7,483 nt of DNA, taken from assembly GCA_030749275.1 (NCBI GenBank), contig JASMKJ010000455.1, positions 1-7,483 of the forward strand. Direction: 5' to 3'. The translations under genes and the position numbers were made by a program. The stretch comes from Acidimicrobiales bacterium. Its GTDB lineage: Bacteria; Actinomycetota; Acidimicrobiia; Acidimicrobiales; Poriferisodalaceae. Below are positions 5,703 to 7,483 of this stretch, piece after piece; positions within the stretch are counted from its first letter, which is position 1; each line of letters opens with the position of its first letter. Under the pieces are notes generated by a model that was not told the DNA's origin, searched no databases, and worked only from the letters and a program-made list of their open reading frames with translations.

Positions 5703-7483
5703 CTGGGGCCTCCTCTGCTATTTCGCCTTCGGCTTTGTCGTTGCTGTCCGGACCGTCCTCTTCGGGGCCGTGATCATCTCCGTGATCACCGTGTCCAGCG
5801 TCGGGGTCAGTTGCCGGTTCCAAACTCCAACCGAACATAGATCCGAGAAGGAGAACGAGACCTATGCCTGTGAGCCAAAGGTTGTATATGAGTCCAAGCG
5901 CAATTAAAGGTAGGGCGGCGGCGAGCACGATCGGCCAATATGACGGTGACGGCAGGTGGGGGTGTTGGTCACCTTTTTGGGCTATGGCGTTACCATCCGC
6001 AACTTTCCGAAGTTTTCCGTTTTCGTCGGGTTGATATTTCTTGTGCCAGAAGTCGTCCACGTCGGTCACCACTGGAACATAATCAAAGTTGTGCTCCGGT
6101 GTGGGCGACGGTATCGCCCATTCGAGGGTGCGTGCGTCCCATGGGTCTGCGGGTTCTTGAGGAACTGTTCCTGCTTTGTATCCAAGCCACGAACGAACGA
6201 TGTTTACCGCGAAGATAATCATCCCGATAAGAATCACGAAGGCTCCGATGGTGACAACGGCGTTCCAGAAGTCAAACCCGTCTTCGGGGCCGTAGCGACT
6301 ATGTCTACGTGCCATCCCCTGGAGACCAAGCATGTGCATTGGTCCGAACGCCATGTTGAAGCCAAAGAGCACGGTCCAAAAGTGCCACTTCCCGAGCTTG
6401 TCGTTGAGTTTGTAGCCAAAAGCTTTTGGCCACCAGTAGTACATCCCAGCGAACAGCCCCATAAGGGCGCCACCGAACAAAACGTAATGAAAATGAGCAA
6501 CGATGAAATATGTATCTGTCTGTTGGGTGTCTGCGGGTGCGACCGCGTGCATAACGCCCGACAGTCCGCCAATGGTGAACATCGACACCAGTGACACGGA
6601 GAACATCATCGGCAATGTGAATCTCAGATTGCCTCCCCACATCGTCGCGATCCAGTTCAGGATCTTCACCCCAGTCGGCACAGCGATAAACATCGTCGTC
6701 GCAGAGAACGCCGCTACCCCGACCGGGCCTAACCCCGATACGAACATATGGTGCGCCCACACACCCCACCCCATGAAGCCAATAGCGGCCCCCGAGATGA
6801 CAATCACGGAGTATCCGAACAGCGGCTTTCGGGAGAACACCGGCAGGGTCTCTGAAACGATGCCAAATGAGGGAAGAATCAGGATGTACACCTCTGGGTG
6901 TCCAAAGATCCAAAAAAGGTGCTGCCAGAGCAACGGGTCGGCCCCCATGGAAACGTTGAAGAAGTTCGCGTCAAAGGTCCGATCAAAGCTCAGCAAGATC
7001 AGGGCAACTGTGATGACAGGCAACGCGAATAGGAGCAGGAATTGGACAACTAAAATCATCCAGGTGAAGACCGGCATTCGCAGCATGGTCATACCGGGTG
7101 CACGCATATTGATGATGGTGACGATGAGGTTGATCGCTCCAACTAGAGACGCGATACCTGCGATCTGCAGACCGAATGAATAGAAGTCCATCCCGGCACC
7201 TGGGCTGAAGGTGACACCAGTGTTCGGTACATATGCAAACCATCCTCCATCTGGTCCACCCCCTAGGAACCAGCTGAGATTCAGGAAAATCCCTCCGAAC
7301 ACAAAGATCCATAAGCCGAGCGCGTTCATACGGGGGAAGGCGACGTCTCTCGCCCCAATTTGGAGGGGCACCATGTAGTTCGCGAATGCTGCTGCCAACG
7401 GCATGATCACGAGGAAAACCATTGTGGTTCCATGCATGGTGAAGATTTGGTTGTACTGGTCGGCAGTTAGGACCGTTCCGTTG
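5695..7483 (-). CDS. ctaD: Cytochrome c oxidase subunit I (5' partial), with C-terminal extension
   Basis: This is the catalytic subunit of an A-type haem-copper oxidase (O2 to water with proton pumping). The frame runs off the right edge, so the first helix region is missing; ATG 7437 is internal (FTMHGTTMVF). Numbering from that Met, H2 is the haem a ligand; D31 (GARDVAFPRMN) the D-channel entrance; H180, E182 and Y184 (GHPEVY) the CuB ligand, proton-path Glu and cross-linked Tyr; H229-H230 the other CuB ligands; K258 (TGVK) the K-channel; and H315 and H317 (AHFHY) the haem a3 and haem a ligands. All are intact, so it is a proton-pumping type with the full D and K channels. After the core (about residue 465) come a linker, a two-helix segment (HLPSPSYWP to WSLEP, about 494-541) and a His/Asp/Glu-rich tail. 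The stop overlaps ctaE. Confidence 0.97.
   Translation of the reverse strand, partial: NGTVLTADQYNQIFTMHGTTMVFLVIMPLAAAFANYMVPLQIGARDVAFPRMNALGLWIFVFGGIFLNLSWFLGGGPDGGWFAYVPNTGVTFSPGAGMDFYSFGLQIAGIASLVGAINLIVTIINMRAPGMTMLRMPVFTWMILVVQFLLLFALPVITVALILLSFDRTFDANFFNVSMGADPLLWQHLFWIFGHPEVYILILPSFGIVSETLPVFSRKPLFGYSVIVISGAAIGFMGWGVWAHHMFVSGLGPVGVAAFSATTMFIAVPTGVKILNWIATMWGGNLRFTLPMMFSVSLVSMFTIGGLSGVMHAVAPADTQQTDTYFIVAHFHYVLFGGALMGLFAGMYYWWPKAFGYKLNDKLGKWHFWTVLFGFNMAFGPMHMLGLQGMARRHSRYGPEDGFDFWNAVVTIGAFVILIGMIIFAVNIVRSWLGYKAGTVPQEPADPWDARTLEWAIPSPTPEHNFDYVPVVTDVDDFWHKKYQPDENGKLRKVADGNAIAQKGDQHPHLPSPSYWPIVLAAALPLIALGLIYNLWLTGIGLVLLLGSMFGWSLEPATDPDAGHGDHGDDHGPEEDGPDSNDKAEGEIAEEAPVD
5709..5714 (-). 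promoter_or_regulatory. Shine-Dalgarno fixing the TTG start of ctaE
   Basis: On the minus strand AGGAGG lies inside the last codons of ctaD, six bases before the TTG at 5702. The match and spacing are near ideal, which makes the rare TTG start credible and implies translational coupling of subunits I and III. Confidence 0.75.

Noticed and set aside
6415..6430. Perfect 16-bp palindrome GCCAAAAGCTTTTGGC inside ctaD
   Set aside because: It encodes WPKAFGY, a conserved stretch of subunit I, so the symmetry is most simply a product of codon choice. No second copy was noticed in the window.
6503..7183. Long plus-strand open frame (226 codons) antisense to ctaD
   Set aside because: It is a shadow of the highly conserved ctaD core: low-complexity Thr/Ile/Pro-rich translation and no family resemblance.

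Overview
The window looks like part of the chromosome of an aerobic actinobacterium. An uncultured, perhaps marine, Acidimicrobiia-type lineage is my best guess, at low to moderate confidence. The reasons are an actinobacterial-style seryl-tRNA synthetase, a pair of adjacent crcB genes, an A-type cytochrome c oxidase with a small prokaryotic subunit IV, several GTG/TTG starts, very tight gene packing and only moderate G+C. I see no mobile elements, CRISPR arrays, tRNAs or rRNAs. No stretch over 300 bases lacks a gene. The largest gap is 67 bp (4624-4690), and most junctions overlap or are under 40 bp.

Layout. Positions 1-2011 (+) hold a three-gene overlapping cluster: a membrane-anchored TlpA/ResA-type thioredoxin (5' end cut by the window), a CcdA-type disulfide-electron transporter, and a poly-gamma-glutamate-hydrolase-like protein. 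Positions 2021-2671 (-) hold pdxH (pyridoxamine/pyridoxine 5'-phosphate oxidase), convergent with the first cluster across 9 bp. Positions 2707-3374 (+) hold two crcB/Fluc fluoride-channel subunits overlapping by ATGA. Positions 3367-4623 (-) hold serS, whose 3' end overlaps the second crcB tail to tail. Positions 4691-7483 (-) hold a cytochrome c oxidase operon, read as ctaD (subunit I, N-terminus off the right edge), ctaE (subunit III) and a prokaryotic subunit IV gene. The gene for subunit II would be expected just beyond the right edge, but it is not visible.

How the genes fit together. CtaD, CtaE and subunit IV form the terminal oxidase. CcdA passes reducing equivalents across the membrane and the TlpA/ResA-like protein uses them outside; in characterised bacteria such pairs reduce apocytochrome c or CuA-site cysteines, so the left cluster plausibly helps mature the respiratory chain encoded on the right. 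The crcB pair should export fluoride, though both copies have a degenerate pore motif. pdxH and serS are housekeeping genes. I do not see a clearly new multi-gene system. The items most worth a second look are the PGA-hydrolase-like gene coupled to ccdA, the degenerate tandem crcB pair, and the His/Asp-rich tails shared by the oxidase subunits.
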